Below, piece after piece: positions 5,791 through 12,342 of a stretch of DNA of 19,168 nucleotides (the stretch's first letter is position 1; every line of letters begins with the position of its first letter). Made by a program: the position numbers and the translations under genes. The DNA comes from Fibrobacter sp. (lineage in GTDB: Bacteria > Fibrobacterota > Fibrobacteria > Fibrobacterales > Fibrobacteraceae). The notes under the pieces were generated by a model. It saw only the letters and a program-made list of their open reading frames with translations, did no database searches and was not told the origin of the DNA. The stretch spans positions 1 to 19,168 of the forward strand of contig JAFZOV010000048.1 in the NCBI GenBank assembly GCA_017550445.1, read 5' to 3'.

Positions 5791-6087
5791 ATGAACAAAA
5801 CTGCGAATCTCTATGCTCGTATAGAGCCCGATGTCAAGGAACAGGCTGAAAAGGTGCTGGACGCCTTGGGTATTCCGGTGTCGAACGCAATCAACATGTT
5901 CTACAAGCAAATCATCTTGCAACAGGGGATTCCGTTCCCGGTGAAGCTTCCGCAGGCTCCCGAAAATGCCGCGAATTGGAGTAAGGAAAAACTGGATCAA
6001 GAACTTGAAAAGGGCTATGCAGACATGCTTGCCGGCAGAACTAAGCCTGCCGCTTTGTGTATATCCGAAGCAAAGAAAAAATTCTAA
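5791..6087 (+). CDS. dinJ: RelB/DinJ-family antitoxin without an adjacent toxin
   Basis: Antitoxin of a type II system that would neutralise a RelE/YafQ-type mRNA interferase and repress its own operon. The 98 residues start MNKTANLYARIEPDVKEQAE, the ribbon-helix-helix half, followed by LDALGIPVSNAINMFYKQI and IPFPVKLP, which is the DinJ pattern, then a charged tail ELEKGYADMLAGRTKPA. The start at 5791 is chosen because the family begins with this N-k-T sequence and because a promoter overlaps the longer possible start at 5734. Normally the toxin gene overlaps or follows within a few bases; here the next gene is a beta-helix-like protein and no RelE-like frame is seen. The last residues (ALCISEAKKKF) look slightly divergent but not frameshifted. 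It may be an orphan left after toxin loss, or act in trans. Confidence 0.85.
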   Translation: MNKTANLYARIEPDVKEQAEKVLDALGIPVSNAINMFYKQIILQQGIPFPVKLPQAPENAANWSKEKLDQELEKGYADMLAGRTKPAALCISEAKKKF

Positions 6088-6143
6088 AAGTGTCATTATT
6101 TGACGCAATATTTTTCTATTTTATGGGGAGAGGTTCGGTAAAT

Positions 6144-6665
6144 ATGCTTCAAGAGAAAAACGTAAACCAGGTCTTTAAAGAAAGGATCGATATTCTGGAG
6201 GGCGCTCCGGTTTTCGAGAACTGCATCTTTGAAAAGGGCGTGTATATTGAGGGCAATAACAAACGCTATTTTCACGAAGGTGTTGTTCCTCATCCTGTTT
6301 TTAAGTCCTGCAAGTTCCGCAGCCAGGGGAGTGTGCCCAGCGTGGCTCTCTGGACGCGGGCCCAGGGCGATTTTATTGATTGCCAGATGTCTGCGGAAAG
6401 TTACGTTCCGGTCCGTATTGATACTGGGTCTCATGGGGTGTTCCGCGACTGTTCCGTCAGTTACAATTTCGACAGATGCGGCGTCGCGATTATGATTGCC
6501 GCTTCAGGTGATTTCGAAAATTGTCGATTTTGCAATTTTGGAGAACGTGGTAGCGCTACAAAAATAGAGCCGGTATATTTTGATGCGCACGATAAAGAGA
6601 AAACTCGTTTTGAAAATTGTTTGTTCTCTGAGACTGCGAAAAATTCTGAAAATAATTGCCCTTGA
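6144..6665 (+). CDS. Small protein with an FxxC ladder, probable right-handed beta-helix
   Basis: Function unknown; 173 residues. The motif F-x-x-C recurs at 24-27 (FENC), 53-56 (FKSC), 77-80 (FIDC), 100-103 (FRDC), 124-127 (FENC) and 156-159 (FENC). The central spacings are 24, 23 and 24 residues, which is the length of one coil in parallel beta-helix proteins, so the phenylalanines and cysteines would stack in ladders. There is no signal peptide or membrane segment, suggesting a cytoplasmic protein. The start at 6144 is chosen because GGGGAGAGG (6125-6133) is well placed for it; the in-frame ATG at 6123 overlaps that site and a still longer frame runs back into dinJ. The gene follows dinJ by 56 nt, where a toxin gene would be expected, but nothing in it resembles RelE. 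Real gene likely, role open. Confidence 0.7.
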   Translation: MLQEKNVNQVFKERIDILEGAPVFENCIFEKGVYIEGNNKRYFHEGVVPHPVFKSCKFRSQGSVPSVALWTRAQGDFIDCQMSAESYVPVRIDTGSHGVFRDCSVSYNFDRCGVAIMIAASGDFENCRFCNFGERGSATKIEPVYFDAHDKEKTRFENCLFSETAKNSENNCP

Positions 6666-6700
6666 CATTTTGGGATATGTTAGGCCAGCGAAAATTCCAA

Positions 6701-6759
6701 GCGATAAAACAAGCGATAAAGGTGATTTTCAAGCGATAAATGCAATTTTAGGCGATAAA
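6701..6759. repeat. Four copies of GCGATAAA between convergent genes
   Basis: GCGATAAA occurs at 6701-6708, 6713-6720, 6733-6740 and 6752-6759, three of them as AAGCGATAAA. The start-to-start spacings are 12, 20 and 19. The stretch lies between the ends of the FxxC gene and the minus-strand lipoprotein gene. It does not match the DnaA box consensus well, and no other function can be assigned. Confidence 0.75.
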
Positions 6760-6790
6760 ACCAAGCAAAACCAGGCTTCTTTCCTCCCCT

Positions 6791-7126
6791 CTAATCATCC
6801 TTGCTTAAGCACTTGTCAATCTGCTTCTTGACAAATGCCTTGTTGGAATCGAGTTTAGCCCTGGTGTCCTCGACATAGACAGTGTCGCAATTGCAGGTGC
6901 TGGTTACGGATCCGGTGTCAGCGTTGTAAACAGGTCTGATTCCATAAACAGTGTCGATTTTGATGCCGTCAAGGTCGTCGGGATTGACAATGGAATCCGG
7001 AGTGACGGGGGCTTCGTTGTTTGTTCCGCCTGCTATAGATGTGCTTTCGCTGTCGCCACCGCAACTTGCCCAAAAGAGGGCGGTCGAAGACAATAAAATC
7101 TTTTTCCAGTGTTTGCGAATGTTCAT
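6791..7126 (-). CDS. Small secreted lipoprotein, function unknown
   Basis: The 111-residue protein starts MNIRKHWKKILLSSTALFWASCGGDS: a basic start, a hydrophobic stretch and a lipobox (W-A-S-C, cysteine 22) for lipid attachment after signal peptidase II cleavage. The mature part is short, acidic, with a CNC pair around residue 79 and several DTV segments (KIDTVYGIRPVYN, CDTVYVEDTR). No domain is recognised. GAGGAG 5-6 nt before the ATG supports the start. A terminator for the upstream gene separates it from the glycosidase-like gene, so it probably has its own promoter. Membrane-anchored, periplasmic or surface location is inferred from the lipobox. Confidence 0.8.
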   Translation of the reverse strand: MNIRKHWKKILLSSTALFWASCGGDSESTSIAGGTNNEAPVTPDSIVNPDDLDGIKIDTVYGIRPVYNADTGSVTSTCNCDTVYVEDTRAKLDSNKAFVKKQIDKCLSKDD

Positions 7127-7156
7127 AAGTTCTCCTCGTATTTTACTTATACAATA

Positions 7157-7182
7157 AAAATACCCTTTTGTGAGGGTATTTT
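7157..7182 (-). terminator. Intrinsic terminator after the DUF4832-like gene
   Basis: A perfect 10-bp inverted repeat AAAATACCCT (7157-7166) / AGGGTATTTT (7173-7182) with a 6-nt loop. On the minus strand it is followed by TTTTTATTG. It lies 53 nt past the stop of the gene at 7236 and before the lipoprotein ribosome binding site. Confidence 0.8.
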
Positions 7183-7235
7183 CTATAAAAAGATGAATTT
7201 GTTATGGATTATTTGTATAAAAATGTGTAAAAACG

Positions 7236-8756
7236 TTATTTTGCGACAGGGTAATACGCCCCACGCGCAGCTTTACTCGGTACGTTGCGTCCCTTCAGGT
7301 CGGTGGCACGGGGTTTGCCCACGGAATTCGCACCGCTGACGTCGCGGCCCGTAATGCGGCTTTTTCCGATGGCTGTGGTTCCTTCGCTTACTAGCCCTTC
7401 GATCGGTTTCGCGCTGCCGTCAAGACTTGCCTTATAGGGGATGGTAGCGCCGTCCAAAAGCTTGTCTCCGGTGATGGTCGGCTCGGGCGATTCCTTGTCA
7501 CCGATTTCAATGCCCGTTACGGTATAAGTTGTTTCTTTGCCGGGCAAAAGTCCCTTGAGCGAAGTTTTGCTGCGCACTCCCTTCACGGTCACGTAGGCGT
7601 TGTGGTACAGTGGGGCGATACCGATGTTTTTCACGCGCACGGCGGCAGAAATTTTGTTTACTGCGTAGCCGGTGATTTCGAATTTGTAGCCTGCATAAGA
7701 GCTGGCGTTGTACACGCGTTCCTTGGAGGCGAACTTGCCTTCGGGAGCGTCGTTACCAATCACGTAGGTCATGTGGTACTTGCTTGCAGCTTCTTCCCAA
7801 GTGACTCCATAAAGTCCGTTGGTGTCAAGGAACTTTTTTTGATCGTCGTCCGAGTAGTAGCTGATTTCACCACCGGCGGGTGCTTTTTTCCAACGAGTCG
7901 TATCGAGGGCAATCCAATTCTTTTCGTTGTCGCCGTCCCCCTGTGAAATGTCGTGCTCCTTATGCATAAAGGAATCGTCGAACAGTCCGAAACCGAGTCC
8001 GAGTAAGGTCTTGTTCACGGCGATGGGGGTGTATTTTTTGTCGGCTGCGTCAATCGAAATGCTCCAGGGCGTTTCCTTGAACAGTGTGTCAACATGCTTC
8101 AAGAATTCGGTCTGATAATCCTTGCTTGCGAAGTTTGTGTCCAGTTTTAGTGTGGTGCCGTAGATGTGGTATTCGGCCCAATGCCCGAAACCGGCTTGCA
8201 CGAATGCGATACGCGGATCTTTGTCGTATTTGGCAGCGAAGTCGGTATAGAACTGCTTATAGAACCATTGGAGTTCTTTGAAGTTCCATTTCGCGTAATA
8301 GGTGACTCCGTCTCCGTCCACATCGTTTTTCGTTTCTTCGTAACCGTCCATCTCCTTGATGTACTTCGGTACGGCGGTGGCGCCTACGACGTTTTCGGTG
8401 CAGTTGGGCGCATTCTTGATAGCCTCACCCGGGTACTCGATGCGGAATCGCACAATGGCTTGGTGTCTGCGTTTTTTGATGCCGTCGAGCAATTTCTCAA
8501 AACTGCTCCAGTCGTAGTTAATCTTGTCTCCCGTTTTACCCGTGACGACAGCACAAGGGAGGCAATAAGAATATTCAAGAGAAATGGATTTTTGTAGGCT
8601 AGTCTGCTCTTCTGCTTGATCTGGCCAAAAGACGATGCCTTTCATGGGCTCGAGCGATTCAATGCTCTTGTTCAGCGCAACGGATCTGTCCGCAGCGAAT
8701 GTAGCGGTAGCCAAAAATGCAATCACGCTACCTGCGATTATTAAATTCTTCATCAT
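7236..8756 (-). CDS. Secreted DUF4832-like glycosidase candidate with a basic C-terminal tail
   Basis: Probably a secreted carbohydrate-active protein; substrate unknown. Of 506 residues, the first 21 (MMKNLIIAGSVIAFLATATFA) form a signal peptide with cleavage before ADRS. The region to about 330 resembles the TIM-barrel fold of DUF4832/DUF4874 proteins: YDWSSFEKLLDGIKKRRHQAIVRFR, then RIAFVQAGFGHWAEYH (182-197), where E195 sits where those families keep a G-x-W-x-E glutamate. A beta-sandwich-like part follows (GYKFEITGYAVN...AAVRVKNIGIAPLY). The C-terminus has DLKGRNV and ends GAYYPVAK, like a type IX secretion sorting tail. AGGAG precedes two adjacent ATGs (8756 and 8753); either could start. 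The GH18 gene is upstream on the same strand with 63 nt between them, so they may be one transcript. Confidence 0.7.
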   Translation of the reverse strand: MMKNLIIAGSVIAFLATATFAADRSVALNKSIESLEPMKGIVFWPDQAEEQTSLQKSISLEYSYCLPCAVVTGKTGDKINYDWSSFEKLLDGIKKRRHQAIVRFRIEYPGEAIKNAPNCTENVVGATAVPKYIKEMDGYEETKNDVDGDGVTYYAKWNFKELQWFYKQFYTDFAAKYDKDPRIAFVQAGFGHWAEYHIYGTTLKLDTNFASKDYQTEFLKHVDTLFKETPWSISIDAADKKYTPIAVNKTLLGLGFGLFDDSFMHKEHDISQGDGDNEKNWIALDTTRWKKAPAGGEISYYSDDDQKKFLDTNGLYGVTWEEAASKYHMTYVIGNDAPEGKFASKERVYNASSYAGYKFEITGYAVNKISAAVRVKNIGIAPLYHNAYVTVKGVRSKTSLKGLLPGKETTYTVTGIEIGDKESPEPTITGDKLLDGATIPYKASLDGSAKPIEGLVSEGTTAIGKSRITGRDVSGANSVGKPRATDLKGRNVPSKAARGAYYPVAK

Positions 8757-8780
8757 ACACACTCCTTTCCATTCCACTAT

Positions 8781-8802
8781 GGATTGCTTCGCTCGCAATG
8801 AC
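8781..8802 (-). repeat. Dispersed palindromic element 4, stem ATTGC/GCAAT, short loop
   Basis: On the minus strand: GTC, ATTGC, loop GAGCGAA, GCAAT, CC. It has the stem of element 2 (320-356) with a 7-nt loop, and lies between two co-oriented genes, just upstream of the ribosome binding site of the DUF4832-like gene. If both genes share a transcript, the hairpin would form in the intercistronic RNA. Confidence 0.75.
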
Positions 8803-8819
8803 GAGCAATACATATAAAT

Positions 8820-10037
8820 CTATCGCTTTGAACGCTTGGAGTCAAGTAAAATTATGGATTTTTTGCCTTGAACCCGGTGACCGCGAATGTCAATTTGCTT
8901 GCCGATTGCGTTGTTTGTGCGAATATTGCTGTTGCGAACCTTGCGAATACTGTTGCTATTCTCGTCTTGCAAAGCAACATAAATGCTGTCCAAAATCGGG
9001 TTCCCGACTCCCTCGATGTAGTCATGCGAAACTTCCCATACCATAATGCCCGCGTAGCCGTTTTCCTTGACCCAGCGGGATTTTACTGCGGAGGAATGCG
9101 GGTCTTCGAAGGTGACGTAGCCGGTTGAAGACACGCCGTAGGGTTCTACAGCGACGCTGTCATAGAAATATTCCCAGTCGGTGTTTGCCACAATATCTTT
9201 GTATGCCACTTGTTTCGCAGTTCCCTTGGTAAAATCGGTGCCGGGGCCGGTGGCGCCTTTAAATTCAAATCCGAATGAGGGAATGCCGAAGACCATTTTT
9301 TCAGCGGGGACTCCGCGCTTGCCCCAGTAATCGAGCGTCTGCTTCCATGACCATGTGGTGTAGCCTTCGTGCGGGTAAAGGGGCGAATCGAACATGGCTT
9401 TTTCGTCCCAGTCTCCGGTCATATCGTAGGTCATGAATCCGAACCAGTCGAGGTTTGCGACAAGGACTTCGGGCGTGAACCATTTGCCATAATATTGCGA
9501 GCAGGGGAGGGCCGCCGAGAGAGTCTTGCCCTGCGGAAGAGCCGCGCGAAGTTCGGAAAGCAACTTGTTGTAGGCAATCGTATCTGCGTCGGGCACGGGG
9601 TTGTATTCCCACTCCCAGTCCATGTCGAGTCCGTCCAAATTATGGTCGGCAACAAACCGCACGAGGTTCGCGATAAATTTGCCGCGCAGAGCGTCATCCG
9701 ATGCGACAGGGACGAAGTTTTCGCTTTGTCCGCCACCACCGAGTGAAACAATCACCTTGGTGCCGACGGCATGCGCAAGCGTCACCATTTCGTCGAGTGC
9801 ACTCGGGTCTTCGGCGGCATCTCCGCGCAGAGAACCGTCGGTGTCCGGCGTAATAAAGCTCCACAGCACATGCGTGAGCTTTTCGTATGGCACTTTATCT
9901 ACCGTGTAGGCGGGCTTGTGGTATTTGCCCCAGTCGGGATAGTAGCCAATGAACAACGGGGCTGCCCACGCCGTAGAAATACTGACAATGGCAAAAAATG
10001 CCACTGTTAAAATTTTCCATTGCTTGCTAAAATTCAT
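8820..10037 (-). CDS. Secreted GH18 family chitinase-like glycosidase
   Basis: Glycoside hydrolase family 18 enzyme expected to cleave beta-1,4-linked N-acetylglucosamine polymers outside the cell; chitin is the default guess, but peptidoglycan or N-glycans are possible. Of 405 residues, 1-25 are a signal peptide ending STAWA. The substrate motif S98-L-G-G101 (VSLGGGG) and the catalytic DGLDMDWE (135-142, acid E142) are intact, as are FMTYDM (M202, Y204, D205) and a late GIMVWEVSHD tryptophan, so it should be active. The last 45 residues are basic and include DIRGHRV, then end SKRSKR, a sorting-like tail as in its neighbour. GGAG 6 nt upstream picks the ATG at 10037 over the one at 10076. No terminator separates it from the next gene. 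Confidence 0.9.
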   Translation of the reverse strand: MNFSKQWKILTVAFFAIVSISTAWAAPLFIGYYPDWGKYHKPAYTVDKVPYEKLTHVLWSFITPDTDGSLRGDAAEDPSALDEMVTLAHAVGTKVIVSLGGGGQSENFVPVASDDALRGKFIANLVRFVADHNLDGLDMDWEWEYNPVPDADTIAYNKLLSELRAALPQGKTLSAALPCSQYYGKWFTPEVLVANLDWFGFMTYDMTGDWDEKAMFDSPLYPHEGYTTWSWKQTLDYWGKRGVPAEKMVFGIPSFGFEFKGATGPGTDFTKGTAKQVAYKDIVANTDWEYFYDSVAVEPYGVSSTGYVTFEDPHSSAVKSRWVKENGYAGIMVWEVSHDYIEGVGNPILDSIYVALQDENSNSIRKVRNSNIRTNNAIGKQIDIRGHRVQGKKSIILLDSKRSKR

Positions 10038-10105
10038 CGTTTCTCCTAACAGCAAGTGTTTGTCCCAAAATAACATTTTTTAAGCATCCTTTGCCAGCTG
10101 TTAAG

Positions 10106-10186
10106 GACTTACTAAGTTCTAAGCTCTAAGTTCAGCCTTCTACCTACTAAGCTCTGCCAGTTGCCTACTTCCTACTGCCAACTAAT
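10106..10186. repeat. Degenerate low-complexity tract of CTAAG/CTACT words before der
   Basis: Words such as ACTAAGTTCT, CTAAGCTCT, ACTAAGCTCT, CCTACT and CTACTGCCAACTAA recur imperfectly in the gap between the divergent GH18 and der genes. There is no coding potential. It resembles the simple-sequence tracts found before valS and gpsA. Confidence 0.5.
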
Positions 10187-10189
10187 TTC

Positions 10190-10197
10190 TATATTTA
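10190..10197 (+). promoter_or_regulatory. Putative der -10/-7 element TATATTTA
   Basis: TATATTTA ends 6 nt before the der ATG (10204), with no ribosome binding site in CACCTG. A leaderless or near-leaderless transcript is predicted. A -35 element was not clear. Confidence 0.45.
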
Positions 10198-10203
10198 CAC
10201 CTG

Positions 10204-11646
10204 ATGAAATTACCTATCGTATGTATTGTAGGGCGCCCGAACGTGGGCAAGTCCTCGCTCTTTAATCGCATCTTGGGGCGTCGTGCCGCCGTCGTGTCCG
10301 ACCGCGACGGTGTGACTCGCGATCGCCACTACCAGAATGCGAATTACAAGGGCCACGAATTTACGGTGGTCGATACTGGCGGATTCTTGCCGGACGATTC
10401 CATCGATGTGCTCGCCGATAGCGTGCGCACCCAGATTTTTAATGCCGTTGAAGAGGCCGACCTGGTGCTCTTCATGGTCGATGTCCGCGTGGGCATTACC
10501 AAGCTCGACGAACAGTTTGCCCGCATGGTCCGCAAACTCGACAAGAAGGTGATTCTTGTCGCGAACAAGAGCGAAAACGGTGCCGATCGTCAAGAAAGCT
10601 ACGAATTCCTGAAGCTTGGCTTCGGATTGCCTCGCACCATCAGTGCACTCACGGGCTATGCCTGCCTTTCGTTGATGGACGAAGTCATTGCGGTGCTTCC
10701 GACTCCCGTTCGTGGCGAACGTCGCGAAGAACGCCCGATACGCTTTGCTATTCTCGGTCGCCCGAACGCCGGTAAGAGCACGCTTCTCAACCGCTTGCTG
10801 AACGAAGACCGCGCCGTGGTGTCCGATATTCCGGGTACCACCCGCGACTCCATTGACTGCGATTTTGCCGTCGATGGTCAAAAGTTCGTGGTGACCGATA
10901 CGGCGGGCCTCCGCAAGAAGGCGAAGGTCGAAGACGAAGTCGAAATTTTCAGCAACATGCGTACGCTCGAAAGCATTCGCCGCTCCGATGTGTCGGTGCT
11001 CATGGTTGATTGTACTCGCGGTCTCGAAGTCCAGGACTTCCGCATTATTACCGAAATCCGCAAAGCGGGCAAGGGCTTGGTGCTTGTGCTTAACAAGTGG
11101 GACATCTTCCCCGACAAGACCGAAAAGTCCTTTGACCACATGGTCAAGGAAATGCTCGAACGCGAACCGATGCTGGAATACGTGCCGATTATTTCGGCGA
11201 GCGCCAAGGAAGGTCAGCGTGTCAACCGCATTGTGCAGGCCATTCAGACGGTGTATGCCAACTGCCGCCGCGTGCTTGGCCGCGACCGCGTAGCAGAAGC
11301 TTTTGCAAGTTTCTTGGAAAAGAACCCGGTGCCGAGCCAGAATGCCCGTACCGTTCAGCTTACCCGCGCCTGCCAGATTATGGTGGAACCTCCGGTAATC
11401 GCTATCGAGACCCGTACGCCGGAACTGGTGGCCGATTCTTACAAGCGCTACTTGCTCAAACAGTTTTACGAAGAATTCCAGCTGCAGGGTGCTCCGCTCC
11501 GCTTGAACTTCGACCAGAAATTAACCCTTAGAAAGGATGAAGATCTTGAACAGTTTACTGAGTCTTCCAATAGCGTACTTGCTGGGGTCAATCCCCAGCG
11601 CGATCTGGATCGCAAAACTCGCAAAGGGAAAATCGTTCGACATTAG
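10204..11646 (+). CDS. der: Ribosome assembly GTPase Der (EngA)
   Basis: Essential GTPase for maturation of the 50S ribosomal subunit. The 480 residues hold two G domains and a C-terminal KH-like domain. Domain 1: GRPNVGKSS (10-18), DTGG (57-60), and NKSE (121-124), which has Glu in place of the usual Asp of NKxD. Domain 2: GRPNAGKS (185-192), DTAG, NKWD (297-300). The KH-like part ends at about APLRLNFDQ; the remaining roughly 40 residues are a basic, low-conservation tail that overlaps plsY by 110 nt in another frame. Start: conserved MKLPIVCIVGRPN, no Shine-Dalgarno, promoter element adjacent. The long tail may be natural or the product of a small frameshift near 11520, where stops occur in both other frames. 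Confidence 0.96.
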   Translation: MKLPIVCIVGRPNVGKSSLFNRILGRRAAVVSDRDGVTRDRHYQNANYKGHEFTVVDTGGFLPDDSIDVLADSVRTQIFNAVEEADLVLFMVDVRVGITKLDEQFARMVRKLDKKVILVANKSENGADRQESYEFLKLGFGLPRTISALTGYACLSLMDEVIAVLPTPVRGERREERPIRFAILGRPNAGKSTLLNRLLNEDRAVVSDIPGTTRDSIDCDFAVDGQKFVVTDTAGLRKKAKVEDEVEIFSNMRTLESIRRSDVSVLMVDCTRGLEVQDFRIITEIRKAGKGLVLVLNKWDIFPDKTEKSFDHMVKEMLEREPMLEYVPIISASAKEGQRVNRIVQAIQTVYANCRRVLGRDRVAEAFASFLEKNPVPSQNARTVQLTRACQIMVEPPVIAIETRTPELVADSYKRYLLKQFYEEFQLQGAPLRLNFDQKLTLRKDEDLEQFTESSNSVLAGVNPQRDLDRKTRKGKIVRH

Positions 11647-12214
11647 AGATTACGGCTCCAAGAACGCGGGCCTCACCAACACGTTCCGCGTGCTTGGCTG
11701 GAAACCCGCACTCCCCGTGGTGTTCCTTGATTTGCTGAAAGGCTTCTTTGGCCCGTGGATTGCCATGAAAATGTGCGAAGCCCAGGTGGCTGCCGGTGGT
11801 GCAGACTATTCCCATTGGGTGCCGCTGGTCGCAGGCCTTTTGGTAATTCTTGGCCACAGCTTTACTTGCTTTGCCGGTTTCCGCGGCGGTAAGGGTGTGC
11901 TCGCAGCCTTGGGCGTGTTCCTTGCTCTTTGCCCGATTACGGCTCTTTCTGCTTTTGGCGTGTGGATTGTTTTCACATTTGCATCGAAGTATGTGTCGGT
12001 GGGTAGCATTGCGGCCTGCGTGGCTCTCGGCGTTTTTGCGGTGATGGGCTACCTCAAGTTGCCGTTCCCGCCGGACGATATTAACCTCGGTTTGATGATT
12101 ACCTGCCTTATTGTGGCTGTTTTTGTGATTGTGAAACACAAATCCAACATCAAGCGCCTTATGAATGGCACTGAGAACGGTTTTGGCAGCAAACGCAAGA
12201 CCCCGAAGGCATAA
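11537..12214 (+). CDS. plsY: Acyl-phosphate:glycerol-3-phosphate acyltransferase PlsY
   Basis: Integral membrane enzyme that transfers an acyl group from acyl-phosphate to glycerol-3-phosphate, making lysophosphatidate, the first committed step of phospholipid synthesis. The 225 residues show motif 1 LLGSIPSA, motif 2 DIRDYGSKNAGLTNTFRVLG (family GSGNxGxTN, here Lys for the second Gly), motif 3 GHSFTCFAGFRGGKGV, and several hydrophobic segments. The ATG at 11537 is inside der; GAAAGG directly abuts it, which is too close for a normal ribosome binding site, so TTG at 11546 (AAGGA 9 nt upstream) is a possible true start. Translation is probably coupled to der. gpsA, which supplies its substrate glycerol-3-phosphate, follows. 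Confidence 0.93.
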   Translation: MKILNSLLSLPIAYLLGSIPSAIWIAKLAKGKSFDIRDYGSKNAGLTNTFRVLGWKPALPVVFLDLLKGFFGPWIAMKMCEAQVAAGGADYSHWVPLVAGLLVILGHSFTCFAGFRGGKGVLAALGVFLALCPITALSAFGVWIVFTFASKYVSVGSIAACVALGVFAVMGYLKLPFPPDDINLGLMITCLIVAVFVIVKHKSNIKRLMNGTENGFGSKRKTPKA

Positions 12215-12250
12215 TTATTGTAGATTGTATAATGGTTAATAAGAGTGTGC

Positions 12251-12317
12251 AATGTGAAATGTGTAATGTGAAATAGATGTTTTCGAATTTCACACCTCAC
12301 ACTTCACACCTCACATT
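12251..12317. repeat. Imperfect inverted repeat of TGTGAAA / TTTCACA words
   Basis: AATGTGAAATGTGTAATGTG (from 12251) faces TTTCACACCTCACACTTCAC (from 12288), so the two tracts can pair imperfectly over about 24 bp with a short AT-rich loop. Each arm is itself an internal tandem of TGTGAAA-like words. It lies between plsY and gpsA and has no T-run, so it is not a clear terminator. Confidence 0.7.
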
Positions 12318-12342
12318 ATCAAACTTTTTTAGGAATTACATT

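Noticed and set aside
6088..6143. Remnant of a RelE/YafQ toxin after dinJ
   Set aside because: The 56 nt are AT-rich and too short; no translated frame shows toxin residues.
6701..6759. Possible DnaA-box cluster or replication origin
   Set aside because: The repeated word TTTATCGC does not match the TTATCCACA-type consensus, and no dnaA or dnaN gene is nearby.
6580..6831. 83-codon plus-strand frame across the GCGATAAA repeats
   Set aside because: It overlaps the end of the FxxC gene and the antisense of the lipoprotein, without a ribosome binding site; its SDKTSDK part is just the DNA repeat translated.
10210..11139. 309-codon minus-strand reading frame
   Set aside because: It is the antisense of der; strong third-position GC bias of der leaves the opposite frame open. 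No family resemblance and no start signals.
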